The notes: generated by a model not told the origin, from the sequence alone. Positions 16,272-24,404 are shown, counted from the first letter of the stretch. The stretch is DNA of 29,453 bases from Deltaproteobacteria bacterium RBG_16_44_11 (GCA_001797845.1 MGQN01000023.1:78201-107653); one strand, 5' to 3'. Numbers and translations are program-made.

Positions 16272-18500
16272 TCAGCTGGAGACTTCGATCTCATTCAGTG
16301 CTTCTGCCGCTTTCGCCTCTTGCGCTGCTTCTGTAGCTTTCGTTGCTTGCACCGTTTCTTCCTGCTTTTTTCTAATGGATACCATAGCAATGCCTGCGGC
16401 TATTTTAACCTTTGCGGCATAAGGGCGAATACGGAAAGACATGGATTTGGCAATTTTGGAAAGGACAGGCAGGGCCTCGGGAGATCCAATAGAGCCAAGG
16501 GCGACACAGATTCTTTCTTCCAGATCAGCCCGCAGTGCCGGATTTACAGTCTCTCTCTTTTCTAGCATTTTTACAAGATCTGGCACCGCCTCTGCACATT
16601 TCGCGTTACCCAGTGTTTCGATGATGTTCAGTTTGAATTGCTCATCCGTAAGGTGCAAAACAGATAACAGAATTGCCCCTCTCTCCTTCCCGCCTATTCG
16701 ATAAATACCTTTTAAGGCTTCCATCTGTAGCCGCTTATTTTCATGCAGTAGAAGAGGCTGAAGCGCGCTAGCGCTTGATTCGTCACCGATATGGCCGAGG
16801 ATGTACGCAAGATTGCGCAAATAATACCAGGGGGCTGTTTTACTGATCCTATCTTTGATGACCGGCACAGCCCTCTTTCCCATTCCGATAAATTGTTTCA
16901 TAATGCGCACACGGTCATCGCTATTGACTTTATCCTGGAGAATATCCAGTAAACGGTTCATTGCGCTTTCGTCAAGCCTAACCAATACTCCGCTTGATTC
17001 AACCTGTTTGTTTAGATTACTGGTTTTAAATGCTCTACAAAGAATGGTAAGGTGTTCTTCTGATGTCAGAGACCGAATAATATCTGAAGATATTTCTTGT
17101 GCCTCGTCATTTTTTCCCAGGAGACCGGCGCTAATATTACTGAAAACATCCAAAATCGGGATTGCTTCGGCAAAGCGTCCTTGGCGAATAAAATCATGGA
17201 TAAGGTCTTTCAAATTATTGCAGATTTTTTTGTAAGCTAGTGTTGCTAAAGGTTCTATTTTGATCCAGTCAATCAATTGGGACGACAGGCTTTCGATCAG
17301 TTTGTTCTGCCGCTCGCGGGCAAGTCCTTCAAATATTTCGGCCAGCGCAGTTGATGCTTGCAAGCGCACATCGGCGTTTTTGCTGAACAGATTGCCAACC
17401 AGACGGTTGATAATAATAGCCATGGTCTCGTGTTCTTTTTGCGCGTCAAGTTGTTCGAAAAACATGGGTAAATTCAACATTGAATGTTCGTCCAGAAAGG
17501 CTTTTTGATCATCCTTGGGAATAGAGCGAAGTGTTTCTTTAAGTTTAAGGATTTGATTTTGTTTGGAAGTCTTTTCCGGAGCGGCACCACTCTCCGGGAT
17601 TTGAGTTTTAACGGATACCTCTTCATTTGACGTATGTGCTTTAACAAGTTTATCCCGGGCAATTTTGCTGACGAAATATTTCATCAACGCGCCGCCGAAA
17701 AAGTGATCAATGTTCTGAGCTGTTAGTTGCTTAGCCATATCATGATCTATGCTAACAATGGACTCCCCGATGTGCTGCGATACCTTGTCTCGATCTTTTT
17801 GCTCGAGCGAACCGGCAACTTTATCCATTAAAGCTATCATTTTCTCCAGATTTTCGGAAAGCACAACATCGGATAAAGCTCCCTTTTGCTCCATCATCTG
17901 AGATAACCCTGCTTGGAAAGTTTGCGATAACCATTCCGGATCCTTCATCATTTCTTGAAGTTTTTTATGATCGTCTGCCAATTCCGGATGAGTATGCATA
18001 AAGAACTGAGTGATTTGATCATCGGTGATATCAAGGCTGGACAATATCTTCTGGCTCTTGTCCATGGCTACATAAACCTTTTGATCCAGGTAAATATGCT
18101 GCACATTATTTTCGCCCATGATTTTGAGCAAGCCGCCCTCGTTTTTTACAATCTCCGGCCTTTTTGAAAGTATCTCCAAAAAAGCACCAAGCTCCGCTTT
18201 TTCCAGCCCTCTATCGAAGGTGATGCTTTCAATACCGAAATTGAGAAGGATGTTCAGCAATGTCGTAACCGGGAGTCTTTCCTGGTCTTTCTGGTCTAAT
18301 AATTTTCCACAAATCAAAAGATTTTTCTCTGATTCCGCAAAGATTATCGGAGCTTCCAGTGCAAACATGTCCAGAAAATTTAGATGAAGCCTTTCGACAG
18401 TATTAATAATTATAGCACTGGTAGGGGGATAGAGACGCACATTCTGTATAGCTGTGTTCATAAGGACAAGTGCATCTAAAGATTTTTTCTTTATATCCAT
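16272..18500 (-). CDS. HEAT-repeat protein of unknown function, paralog 1
   Basis: I do not recognise a named family. It is a 742-residue, mostly alpha-helical protein with no signal peptide or membrane segment, so it is probably cytoplasmic. The first 100 residues form a conserved module (MNTAIQNVRLYPPTSAIII, ESEKNLLICG, LLNFGIESITFDRGLEKAEL). A variable, charged middle of about 200 residues follows, including a low-complexity linker. The C-terminal 400 residues contain HEAT-like helical repeats (VRLQASTALAEIFEGL, YYLRNLAYILGHIGDESSASALQPLL, KLNIIETLGNAKCAEAVPDLVKML, VALGSIGSPEALPVLSKIA). Such repeats usually bind proteins. An Ala/Glu-rich insertion near the C-terminus is missing from paralog 2. 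I start at the ATG at 18500, which has AAAGG upstream and aligns with paralog 2; the frame continues 9 codons earlier through a TTG. It converges on cusA. Confidence 0.8.
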   Translation of the reverse strand: MDIKKKSLDALVLMNTAIQNVRLYPPTSAIIINTVERLHLNFLDMFALEAPIIFAESEKNLLICGKLLDQKDQERLPVTTLLNILLNFGIESITFDRGLEKAELGAFLEILSKRPEIVKNEGGLLKIMGENNVQHIYLDQKVYVAMDKSQKILSSLDITDDQITQFFMHTHPELADDHKKLQEMMKDPEWLSQTFQAGLSQMMEQKGALSDVVLSENLEKMIALMDKVAGSLEQKDRDKVSQHIGESIVSIDHDMAKQLTAQNIDHFFGGALMKYFVSKIARDKLVKAHTSNEEVSVKTQIPESGAAPEKTSKQNQILKLKETLRSIPKDDQKAFLDEHSMLNLPMFFEQLDAQKEHETMAIIINRLVGNLFSKNADVRLQASTALAEIFEGLARERQNKLIESLSSQLIDWIKIEPLATLAYKKICNNLKDLIHDFIRQGRFAEAIPILDVFSNISAGLLGKNDEAQEISSDIIRSLTSEEHLTILCRAFKTSNLNKQVESSGVLVRLDESAMNRLLDILQDKVNSDDRVRIMKQFIGMGKRAVPVIKDRISKTAPWYYLRNLAYILGHIGDESSASALQPLLLHENKRLQMEALKGIYRIGGKERGAILLSVLHLTDEQFKLNIIETLGNAKCAEAVPDLVKMLEKRETVNPALRADLEERICVALGSIGSPEALPVLSKIAKSMSFRIRPYAAKVKIAAGIAMVSIRKKQEETVQATKATEAAQEAKAAEALNEIEVSS

Positions 18501-18535
18501 ATTTGCCTTTACTTTTTCCGACAACAATCTCGTTA

Positions 18536-18564
18536 ATTTTAACCAAATACTATATTAATTTCAA
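18536..18564 (-). promoter_or_regulatory. Promoter of HEAT-repeat paralog 1
   Basis: On the minus strand TTGAAA (18559-18564) and TAAAAT (18536-18541) are separated by 17 bp, each a 5 of 6 match. The start would be about 30 bases before the ATG at 18500. The element differs from the promoter proposed for paralog 2, so the two copies are probably not expressed identically. Confidence 0.5.
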
Positions 18565-18598
18565 ATATTTTTTTAAATACGGCCGTGCTTTATTTTAA

Positions 18599-18673
18599 CA
18601 AAGCATAGTGGGAGGTGTAATATCTTTCGCTATTTACATGATCTGGCGCGACCGCGGAATGCAAAAAGATTAA
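18599..18673 (+). pseudogene. Relic of the cusA 3' end, left by tandem duplication
   Basis: After an in-frame TAA at 18596-18598 this 25-codon stretch reads GGVISFAIYMIWRDRGMQKD and a stop. The true CusA ends GGVI, eleven residues, then AIYMIWRGRGLQKD and a stop. The last 15 codons (18629-18673) match cusA 16187-16231 at 40 of 45 bases, and the similarity continues through the stop into the flanking DNA. A short in-frame deletion removed about nine codons. It has no start codon or ribosome site and is only a fragment, so it is not a functional gene. Confidence 0.85.
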
Positions 18674-21062
18674 AAGTTTTGTCTTTACCCCCTTCACTAC
18701 ATTTTATTTTATGTCAGCTGGCGACTTCGACCTCATCTAATGCTTCTGCCACTTCTTCCTGCTTTTTTCTAATGGATACCACAGCTAAACCGGCAGTAAT
18801 TTTAACTTTTTCAGAATAACGGCGAATACTCAAGAAAAAATTGGATTTAGTGATTTTTAAAAGGATGGGAAGCGCTTCAGGAGATCCGATGGAACCAAGG
18901 GCGGCACATATCTTTTCCTCCAGATTAGTCCGTAGCGCCGAGGCTATTGCTTTTCTTTTTTTGAGCATTTTAACGAGTTCAGGAACAGCCTCAACACACT
19001 TCGCATTACCGATAGTTTCAATAATATTAAGTTTGAATTGATCATCCGCAAAGGGTAAAACAGAAAGTAATATATGCGCTCTTTCATTTCCTCCTGTTTT
19101 ATAGATACTTTTTAAAGCTTCTAGACGGAGCCGTTTGTTCTCATGCGACAAAAGTGGTTGCAGCGCACCGGCGCTTGATTCATTGCCGATATGGCCGAGG
19201 ATGTACGCGAGATTGCGCAAATAATACCAAGGCGCTACTTTACTTATCCGATCCCTAACGACAGGTAGGGCTCTTCTCCCCATTCCGATAAAAAGGTTCA
19301 TAATGCGCACGCGCTCATCGCTATCGACTTTGTCCCGGAGAATATCCAGCAAGCGGTTCATTGAACCGTCGCCAAGCCTAACCAATATCCCGCCTGATTC
19401 AACCTGTTTGTCTGGATTATTCGTGCTAAATGCTTCAAAAAGAATAGTAAGGTGCTCTTCTGATGCCAGTTCCCGGATAATATCCAAACATATTTCATAC
19501 GCTTTGTCATTTTTTTCCATGATACCGGCGCTAATATTACTGAAAACGTCCAAAATCGGGATAGCTTCGGCAAAGCGTCCTTGGAGAATAAAATCATGGA
19601 TAAGGTCTTTCAAATTATTACAGATTTTTTTGTAGGCTAGTGTTGCCAAAGGTTCTATTTTGATCCAGTCAAGCAATCGAGTCGATAACCTTGTGATTAA
19701 TTTATCCTGGCGCTCGCGAGTAAGTCCTTCAAATATCTCGGCCAGCGCAGTGGATGCTTGTAAACGCACATCCGGATCATTACTGAACATATTTCCGATC
19801 AGACGGCTGATAATTATTGCCATGGCCTCGTGTTCTTTTTGCGCGTTGAGTTGTTCGAAAAGCTTGGGCAGGGCCGACATCATCGGCGCGTCCAGAAACG
19901 GCTTTTGATCGTCTTTGGGAAGCGCGCGGAGCTTTTCCTTAAGTTGGATAATCTGACTTTGAGGGTCCGGTTTTTGTTGTAGTACAACAGGTTCGGGGCT
20001 TTTCGTCTTAACGGGCGCACCCGCAGATGAAGTAAGTGGTTTAACGGCTTTGTCTTGTATAGTTTCTCTGGCTAAATATTTGGCCAGTGTTCCGCCGAAA
20101 AGATGTTCTATCTTTTGCGCTTTAAGTTGTTGGACAATATCAGGATCCATAGCGGCTATAGAAGTGCCAATTTGTTGTGATATTTTATCTTGGTCCTTCT
20201 TTTCGAACGAGGCGGCAAGCTTATCGAGAAGGGTAATCATGTTCACCATACTTTCAGAAATCTGAAGCTTTGATAAATTTTCCTTTTGCGTCATTATTTC
20301 GGATAAGCCCGACTGAAATGTTTGCAATAAGAAATCCGGTTTATTGGTCATTTCTTGAAGCTTCCGGGGATCGTCCGCCGATTTGGGATTAAGCCGCATT
20401 AAGAACTGGATTATTTTATCATCGGTAACATTAAGAGGGGAGAGAACCTGCTTGTCTATTTTTCCGGGCACTTCAACTTTTTTATCTAACGTGATATGTG
20501 AAATATTCCTTCCCTTCATGATTCGCGACAAGTCGCTTTCATCCTTCATGTTTTCCGGCCGTTTTGAAAGAATTTCCATAAAAGAATTAAGTTCTTCTTT
20601 TTCCAGTCCTTTATTGAAAATTATGTTCTTGATGCCGAAATCGAGGAGAATCTTTAATAGAGCGGTGACCTGCCATTTTTCCTGGCCGGCCTGACTTAAA
20701 GCTTCTCCACAGAGTAAGACGTTTTTTTCTGATTTTTCAAAGATTAAAGACTCTTTCTTTTCTAACATATCCAGGAAAGTCCGATGAAGTTTTTCAATGG
20801 CGTTGATGATTTTAGCGCTGGTAGAAGGATACAAACGCAAATTCTTGATAGCCGTGTTCATGATGATGAGCGCATCCAGGGCTTTTTGCTTTATATCTTC
20901 CATAACCTTTCCTGATATGAATTTATATTTAAAATAATCTAAAATATTTAAATTAACGTTTTTGTCAGTCCGGGATTATCAACAATTATATAAATTATAC
21001 ACGGTATAATTTCAAACTAAAGCTTTATTAAATACAGCAATATTTTATCCTTACGAAGCATA
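18608..21062. repeat. Tandem duplication, copy B (cusA relic plus second HEAT-repeat gene)
   Basis: This copy of about 2.46 kb repeats 16139-18607: cusA tail, intergenic spacer, HEAT-repeat gene and upstream region. The upstream region is AT-rich and diverged, but it shares an AATTTCAAA and GCTTTATT pattern and ends with the same AAGCATA. Inside the genes, identity varies from about 77 to 96 percent by block. Confidence 0.7.
18714..20903 (-). CDS. HEAT-repeat protein of unknown function, paralog 2
   Basis: A 729-residue paralog of the preceding gene with the same order of parts: the N-terminal module (MEDIKQKALDALIIMNTAI, KNLRLYPSTSAKIINAIEK, LLCGEALSQ), a variable charged middle with a Pro/Ala/Thr linker, and HEAT-like C-terminal repeats (VRLQASTALAEIFEGL, LRNLAYILGHIGNESSAGALQPLL, IGNAKCVEAVPELVKML, CAALGSIGSPEALPILLKI). 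No signal peptide or membrane helix is visible. By eye it is roughly two-thirds identical to paralog 1, but the segment KIEPLATLAYKKICNNLKDL and its following 25 residues differ at one position only. The SD (AGGAAAGG) is good. It is divergent from the AsmA-like gene. The function is unknown; scaffold or regulatory binding protein is a guess from the fold. Confidence 0.8.
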   Translation of the reverse strand: MEDIKQKALDALIIMNTAIKNLRLYPSTSAKIINAIEKLHRTFLDMLEKKESLIFEKSEKNVLLCGEALSQAGQEKWQVTALLKILLDFGIKNIIFNKGLEKEELNSFMEILSKRPENMKDESDLSRIMKGRNISHITLDKKVEVPGKIDKQVLSPLNVTDDKIIQFLMRLNPKSADDPRKLQEMTNKPDFLLQTFQSGLSEIMTQKENLSKLQISESMVNMITLLDKLAASFEKKDQDKISQQIGTSIAAMDPDIVQQLKAQKIEHLFGGTLAKYLARETIQDKAVKPLTSSAGAPVKTKSPEPVVLQQKPDPQSQIIQLKEKLRALPKDDQKPFLDAPMMSALPKLFEQLNAQKEHEAMAIIISRLIGNMFSNDPDVRLQASTALAEIFEGLTRERQDKLITRLSTRLLDWIKIEPLATLAYKKICNNLKDLIHDFILQGRFAEAIPILDVFSNISAGIMEKNDKAYEICLDIIRELASEEHLTILFEAFSTNNPDKQVESGGILVRLGDGSMNRLLDILRDKVDSDERVRIMNLFIGMGRRALPVVRDRISKVAPWYYLRNLAYILGHIGNESSAGALQPLLSHENKRLRLEALKSIYKTGGNERAHILLSVLPFADDQFKLNIIETIGNAKCVEAVPELVKMLKKRKAIASALRTNLEEKICAALGSIGSPEALPILLKITKSNFFLSIRRYSEKVKITAGLAVVSIRKKQEEVAEALDEVEVAS

Positions 21063-21085
21063 AGAGAAGGGCGATTTTGTGTCAA
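21057..21085 (-). promoter_or_regulatory. Promoter of HEAT-repeat paralog 2
   Basis: On the minus strand TTGACA (21080-21085) is followed after 17 bp by TATGCT (21057-21062). It lies about 155 bp before the ATG, so the leader would be long. The -35 is inside the 15-base sequence TTTCTCTTGACACAA, also found at the hydratase promoter. The -10 falls at the proposed end of the duplication, so copy A lacks this promoter. Confidence 0.55.
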
Positions 21086-21153
21086 GAGAAATTCTCAATC
21101 AAATATGGTGTTTATCTTTATTATTTTTGATAAATATTGATTACAGCATACTA

Positions 21154-21182
21154 TTGACACTGGGCCTTTTCCCCCCTAATAT
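21154..21182 (+). promoter_or_regulatory. Promoter of the AsmA-like gene
   Basis: TTGACA (21154-21159) is followed after 17 bp by TAATAT (21177-21182). The predicted start is about 85 bases before the ATG at 21276. Confidence 0.55.
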
Positions 21183-21275
21183 AGCTCAAAGTGACATAAG
21201 TAATGATTTGCCGTTTATTAATGTTTAATTTTTCGCGGGCATTTGCTCACAATTCAACGAAAGGCAGGAGGGGTT

Positions 21276-22703
21276 ATGTTCAAAAAAATAATTATCGCCA
21301 TCGGTTCATTGATAGCGGCCATCGTGATTCTAATTATTATTGCCGGAATCATAATTATCATCAAGGTGGACAAAGAGGTTATCTCTTCCCAGATGTCCAG
21401 GGCATTAAACAGGCAGGTCTATATTGAAAAGATAGACGTGAGCATTTTCTCCATCGTATCGGGGATAGAGATAAAAAATGCCACCGTTTCCAATTTTAAA
21501 ACTCCGCAACAACTCTCGGTATTGCAGGGCAAGCCTGTTGCCGTGAACGATGTCTTTACCGGCATGGAATCAATGAACTTTAAAATCAGGTTTTTGCCCT
21601 TGCTGAAAAGGCAGCTTGATCTCAAAGAGATTGTTTTGTACAAACCGGTTATAAATCTTTCCCGCAGCAAGCAAGGTGTTTTGAATATCGAAGATTTGCT
21701 TAAACCCGGAAAGAAAGAGCCTCAAGAAAAAAACAAAGAGGAAGTCAAACCGCCGGCAAAACAACTCAGTGCCGATGATCTTCCTATCGCTATTACCGTG
21801 GGTGAAATCGGCATAAAAAACGGCACCATCAACTATTATGATGGACAGACCGAGCAAAAGTTTCAGGTTTATAAACTGACCACCCAGGCCTACGACATCA
21901 ACATTGATCCCAAAGAATTGGAGAAAAAAGACGAAATCAAGTTGAAAATAGGGATGGGTTTGAAAACTGTCGGTCCTATGAAAACAGGGAGCGTCCAAAA
22001 CTTTGATATAACTTTGGACGCCACGGGCAAGGTAATACCCTTTGATATAAAAACGCGGCTACTGGAGCCGGAAGTACTTCTCCATATCGCTATTCCCGAT
22101 GGACAGGTAACCGGCCTGCAGATATTCAATTCCGTGGCGGCCATTCCCCTCCTCGGGGATTATCTGGGGCAATACATTTCTTTTCTTAAAGGCAAGCAGG
22201 AGTGGAAAGATTCCAAGGATACAGGTGTCGATTTGCGCTACAAGGCCGCTAATGCCCAGTTTTCCAACGGCAAGCTTGATCTTAAGGAAGCGAAATTCCT
22301 CTTTGATGGAACGATGAATATGGTTTCCAAGGCACTCGATATGAACCTCAACATGGTAATGAAAAAGGAAGTTAGCGACAACGTAAAAACAGCGCTGGCG
22401 AAAAAAATTGAAGCTGCTATAAAAAACCCCGAAGTAAAAAAATATACCAATTCGGGAAAGCTTGCCGAAACGGCCATGCTGCCGCTGCTTAATAAAGAAG
22501 GAATGATCGACATGAAATTCAATGTCGGCGGCACTACCAGAAAAACCTCTGTCAAATTGGTGCAACCACAACTGGATTCTCTAGGTAGCATCATTAAAAA
22601 TTCTGCCGGTGGTGTTTTAACCGAGGCGGGCAAAAGCGCCGGAAAGCAGCTTTTAGAGGGAGCACAGAAAAAAGCTCTGGAAGGTATATTTAAAAAGAAA
22701 TAA
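21276..22703 (+). CDS. AsmA-like membrane-anchored periplasmic protein
   Basis: A 475-residue protein with one strongly hydrophobic N-terminal segment (about 3-30, very Ile-rich) that anchors it in the inner membrane, and a large periplasmic part. The segment after the anchor (SRALNRQVYIEKIDVSIFSIVSGIEIKNATVSN) has the AsmA-family pattern of a barrel-opening repeat, and VLYKPVINLSRSKQGVLNIEDLL matches the typical xxPxxxLxRxxxGxxNxxDLL element. A Lys/Glu/Pro-rich linker follows near 145-165. AsmA-like proteins are thought to bridge the envelope and help move lipids to the outer membrane. I start at the ATG at 21276 because AGGAGGGG lies 4 bases before it; the frame continues 11 codons upstream through a TTG with no SD. 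It is a single gene that converges on the CaiB gene. The family assignment is moderate. Confidence 0.75.
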   Translation: MFKKIIIAIGSLIAAIVILIIIAGIIIIIKVDKEVISSQMSRALNRQVYIEKIDVSIFSIVSGIEIKNATVSNFKTPQQLSVLQGKPVAVNDVFTGMESMNFKIRFLPLLKRQLDLKEIVLYKPVINLSRSKQGVLNIEDLLKPGKKEPQEKNKEEVKPPAKQLSADDLPIAITVGEIGIKNGTINYYDGQTEQKFQVYKLTTQAYDINIDPKELEKKDEIKLKIGMGLKTVGPMKTGSVQNFDITLDATGKVIPFDIKTRLLEPEVLLHIAIPDGQVTGLQIFNSVAAIPLLGDYLGQYISFLKGKQEWKDSKDTGVDLRYKAANAQFSNGKLDLKEAKFLFDGTMNMVSKALDMNLNMVMKKEVSDNVKTALAKKIEAAIKNPEVKKYTNSGKLAETAMLPLLNKEGMIDMKFNVGGTTRKTSVKLVQPQLDSLGSIIKNSAGGVLTEAGKSAGKQLLEGAQKKALEGIFKKK

Positions 22704-22765
22704 AACGAGCCGTTTCCCCCTTCTCTTTTTAAAAGCAGTGGTCTGGAAGGATCGCGTCTGCAAAG

Positions 22766-23980
22766 TTAATTGCCGGAAATAAGTATTACCCCTTCTTTTT
22801 TGAGGGCTTCAATCTCTTGCGGCTTATAGCCTATCTCTTTCATAATGTCCGCCGTGTCTTGTCCCAGGGTGGGTGCGGGTCCGGAAGGTTTAGCCGGTGT
22901 GGCCGAAAATTTCAAGGGAACGCCGATGCCTTTGATTTTTCCACATAGAGGATGTGTTTGTTTGATAATCATATTCCGCGCCTGAATTTGAGGGTCTGTT
23001 TCTATCTCTGCAATTTCTAGAACCGGCGTCATGCAGATATCATAATCGGTACTAGTGGCAATCCATTCTTCTCTCTTTTTTGTTTCGAAAAAAGCGGAGA
23101 TTTCTGCCTTCAATTGATCAGCTTCTTCGCCAATAACGAATTGCTTCGGGAGCCAATCAGGGTGTCCTGCCATATCGCAAAAATTTTTCCAAAACTTTTC
23201 TTCCAGAATACCTAGCGCGATATATTTTTCGTCGGCGCAACGATAAACATCATAGCAGGCTAGGCCACCGGAAAGGGCTGCCTCTCCGACAGCGGGCGAA
23301 AGCCCGGCAGCTTGGTAATGTGCCATTTGTAATGTCATTAACGGGAGGATAGCATCGAGCATGGAAACGTCAACTCTCTGTCCCTGCCCGGATTTTTGTC
23401 TTGACCAGAGAGCGCAAAGGCAGGCGATGATGGTCATATAGGCGCCTCCGGCCACGTCAGCAATTTGAGGCCCGGGAATAATGGGCCCCGTTTTTTTCGA
23501 GCCGGTTGTCGAGAGGATGCCGGAATATCCGATATAGTTAATATCATGTCCCGCATGTTGGGCATATGGGCCATTTTGGCCATAACCGGTTACGGAGACA
23601 TATATAATATCCGCTTTAAATCGCCGGGCCCTATCGTAACCAAGTCCCATTTCGTCGAGAACCCCCGGACGGAATTGTTCGACCACAATATCCGCTGTTT
23701 TTACGAGAGCAAAAAAGATGTCTAAGCCTTTTTTCGATTTAAGATTAAGAGCAATGCTTCGTTTAGAACGGTTTACGGCGAGATAGCCGGTTGACTCCGA
23801 CGCAAGATACGGAGGATAAAAGCGCATATAGTCGGGGGAGTTCATATCCTCTATTTTAATTACTTCGGCGCCCATGTCGGCAAGCATCATGGTACCCAGC
23901 GGTCCCGGGTAAAGTCTCGTTAAATCCAGGATGCGAAGTCCCTTAAGTGGCCCAGTTAGAGGTTTCTTTCCCTTATTCAT
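22766..23980 (-). CDS. CaiB/BaiF family enzyme, alpha-methylacyl-CoA racemase-like
   Basis: A 404-residue member of the family III CoA-transferase/racemase fold. The N-terminus (LKGLRILDLTRLYPGPLGTMMLADMGAEVIKIED) and QFRPGVLDEMGLGYD are typical. Residues matching the catalytic set of mycobacterial alpha-methylacyl-CoA racemase are present: H145 and D146 in AGHDINYIGYSGIL, D175 in PQIADVAGG and E260 in IALGILEEKFW. This favours epimerisation of 2-methylacyl-CoA over CoA transfer, although transferases of the family share the overall sequence. The nearest gene of similar metabolism is the acyl-CoA ligase at 25100, on the other strand. The SD is weak (CAGG). A dyad lies about 40 bp upstream of its ATG. 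Confidence 0.88.
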   Translation of the reverse strand: MNKGKKPLTGPLKGLRILDLTRLYPGPLGTMMLADMGAEVIKIEDMNSPDYMRFYPPYLASESTGYLAVNRSKRSIALNLKSKKGLDIFFALVKTADIVVEQFRPGVLDEMGLGYDRARRFKADIIYVSVTGYGQNGPYAQHAGHDINYIGYSGILSTTGSKKTGPIIPGPQIADVAGGAYMTIIACLCALWSRQKSGQGQRVDVSMLDAILPLMTLQMAHYQAAGLSPAVGEAALSGGLACYDVYRCADEKYIALGILEEKFWKNFCDMAGHPDWLPKQFVIGEEADQLKAEISAFFETKKREEWIATSTDYDICMTPVLEIAEIETDPQIQARNMIIKQTHPLCGKIKGIGVPLKFSATPAKPSGPAPTLGQDTADIMKEIGYKPQEIEALKKEGVILISGN

Positions 23981-24021
23981 TATTCAGGCCTGCCGGATTT
24001 ATTTTTTTACTGATAGCACTA

Positions 24022-24038
24022 CGCCCAAATATTGGGCG
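24022..24038. promoter_or_regulatory. Perfect 7-bp dyad, possible operator of the CaiB gene
   Basis: CGCCCAA is followed by ATA and then TTGGGCG. The spacing is too tight for a good RNA hairpin, so a dimeric DNA-binding protein site is more likely. It lies 42-58 bp upstream of the CaiB start codon, a usual place for an operator. No regulator gene is adjacent. Confidence 0.35.
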
Positions 24039-24340
24039 CTGGTGGTTATTGAAATACCATAAAGGGCACACGTCTGCTGTGTTGCGCTGCAAACCACACC
24101 GCTCAACGTATATCTATCATACGCCTCGCGGTTCGGTTTTTTGCGCGCCTTGCATCTGGACATTTTTAAGTAGCCCCAAAACATGGAGCTTTTCAACTAT
24201 CCCGCTGTTGCTAAAATTCTTTTATGATAAACCATTGGATAAATCAAGTGCGGTGAAAAAGGAAAGCGTATTGTTAACAAAACTGCTGATAAATAATAAG
24301 AGACGGTTTGTCATAAAAAATTAACATTACAATTCAGCAG

Positions 24341-24369
24341 TTGATATTTGCAAATCTTGAAGCTATGAT
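24341..24369 (+). promoter_or_regulatory. Promoter of the exported protein gene
   Basis: TTGATA (24341-24346) and TATGAT (24364-24369), each a 5 of 6 match, are separated by exactly 17 bp. The leader is about 30 bases, with AGGGGG before the ATG at 24405. Confidence 0.65.
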
Positions 24370-24404
24370 TATGCGAATAAAATATTTATCAGGCAGGGGG
24401 AAAA

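Larger units (their letters stand above)
16139..18607. repeat. Tandem duplication, copy A (cusA tail plus first HEAT-repeat gene)
   Basis: This unit of about 2.47 kb contains the last 31 codons of cusA, the convergent HEAT-repeat gene and its upstream region. It is repeated directly by the next unit in the same order and orientation. In the middle the two copies align at a constant offset of exactly 2400 bp. The right boundary is set near an AAGCATA sequence at 18601-18607, which also ends copy B. Boundaries are approximate. Confidence 0.75.
20904..21275. other. Divergent intergenic region between HEAT paralog 2 and the AsmA-like gene
   Basis: This AT-rich 372-bp gap contains the right end of the tandem duplication (to about 21062) and two back-to-back promoters described separately. 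I see no small gene, RNA gene or strong hairpin in it. Confidence 0.6.
23981..24404. other. Divergent intergenic region between the CaiB gene and an exported protein gene
   Basis: This 424-bp gap holds a 7-bp dyad at 24022-24038 near the CaiB gene and a promoter at 24341-24369 for the rightward gene. Short open frames cross it on both strands, but none has a ribosome site or recognisable protein features. The central part, 24040-24330, shows nothing I can name. Confidence 0.55.

Noticed and set aside
16139..21062. Mobile element as the cause of the HEAT duplication
   Set aside because: No transposase, terminal inverted repeats or target-site duplication is visible. A simple direct tandem duplication explains the order.
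23947..24324. Plus-strand frame of 125 codons between the CaiB gene and the exported protein gene
   Set aside because: It starts inside the CaiB gene on the opposite strand, lacks a ribosome site and has a composition unlike a normal protein.
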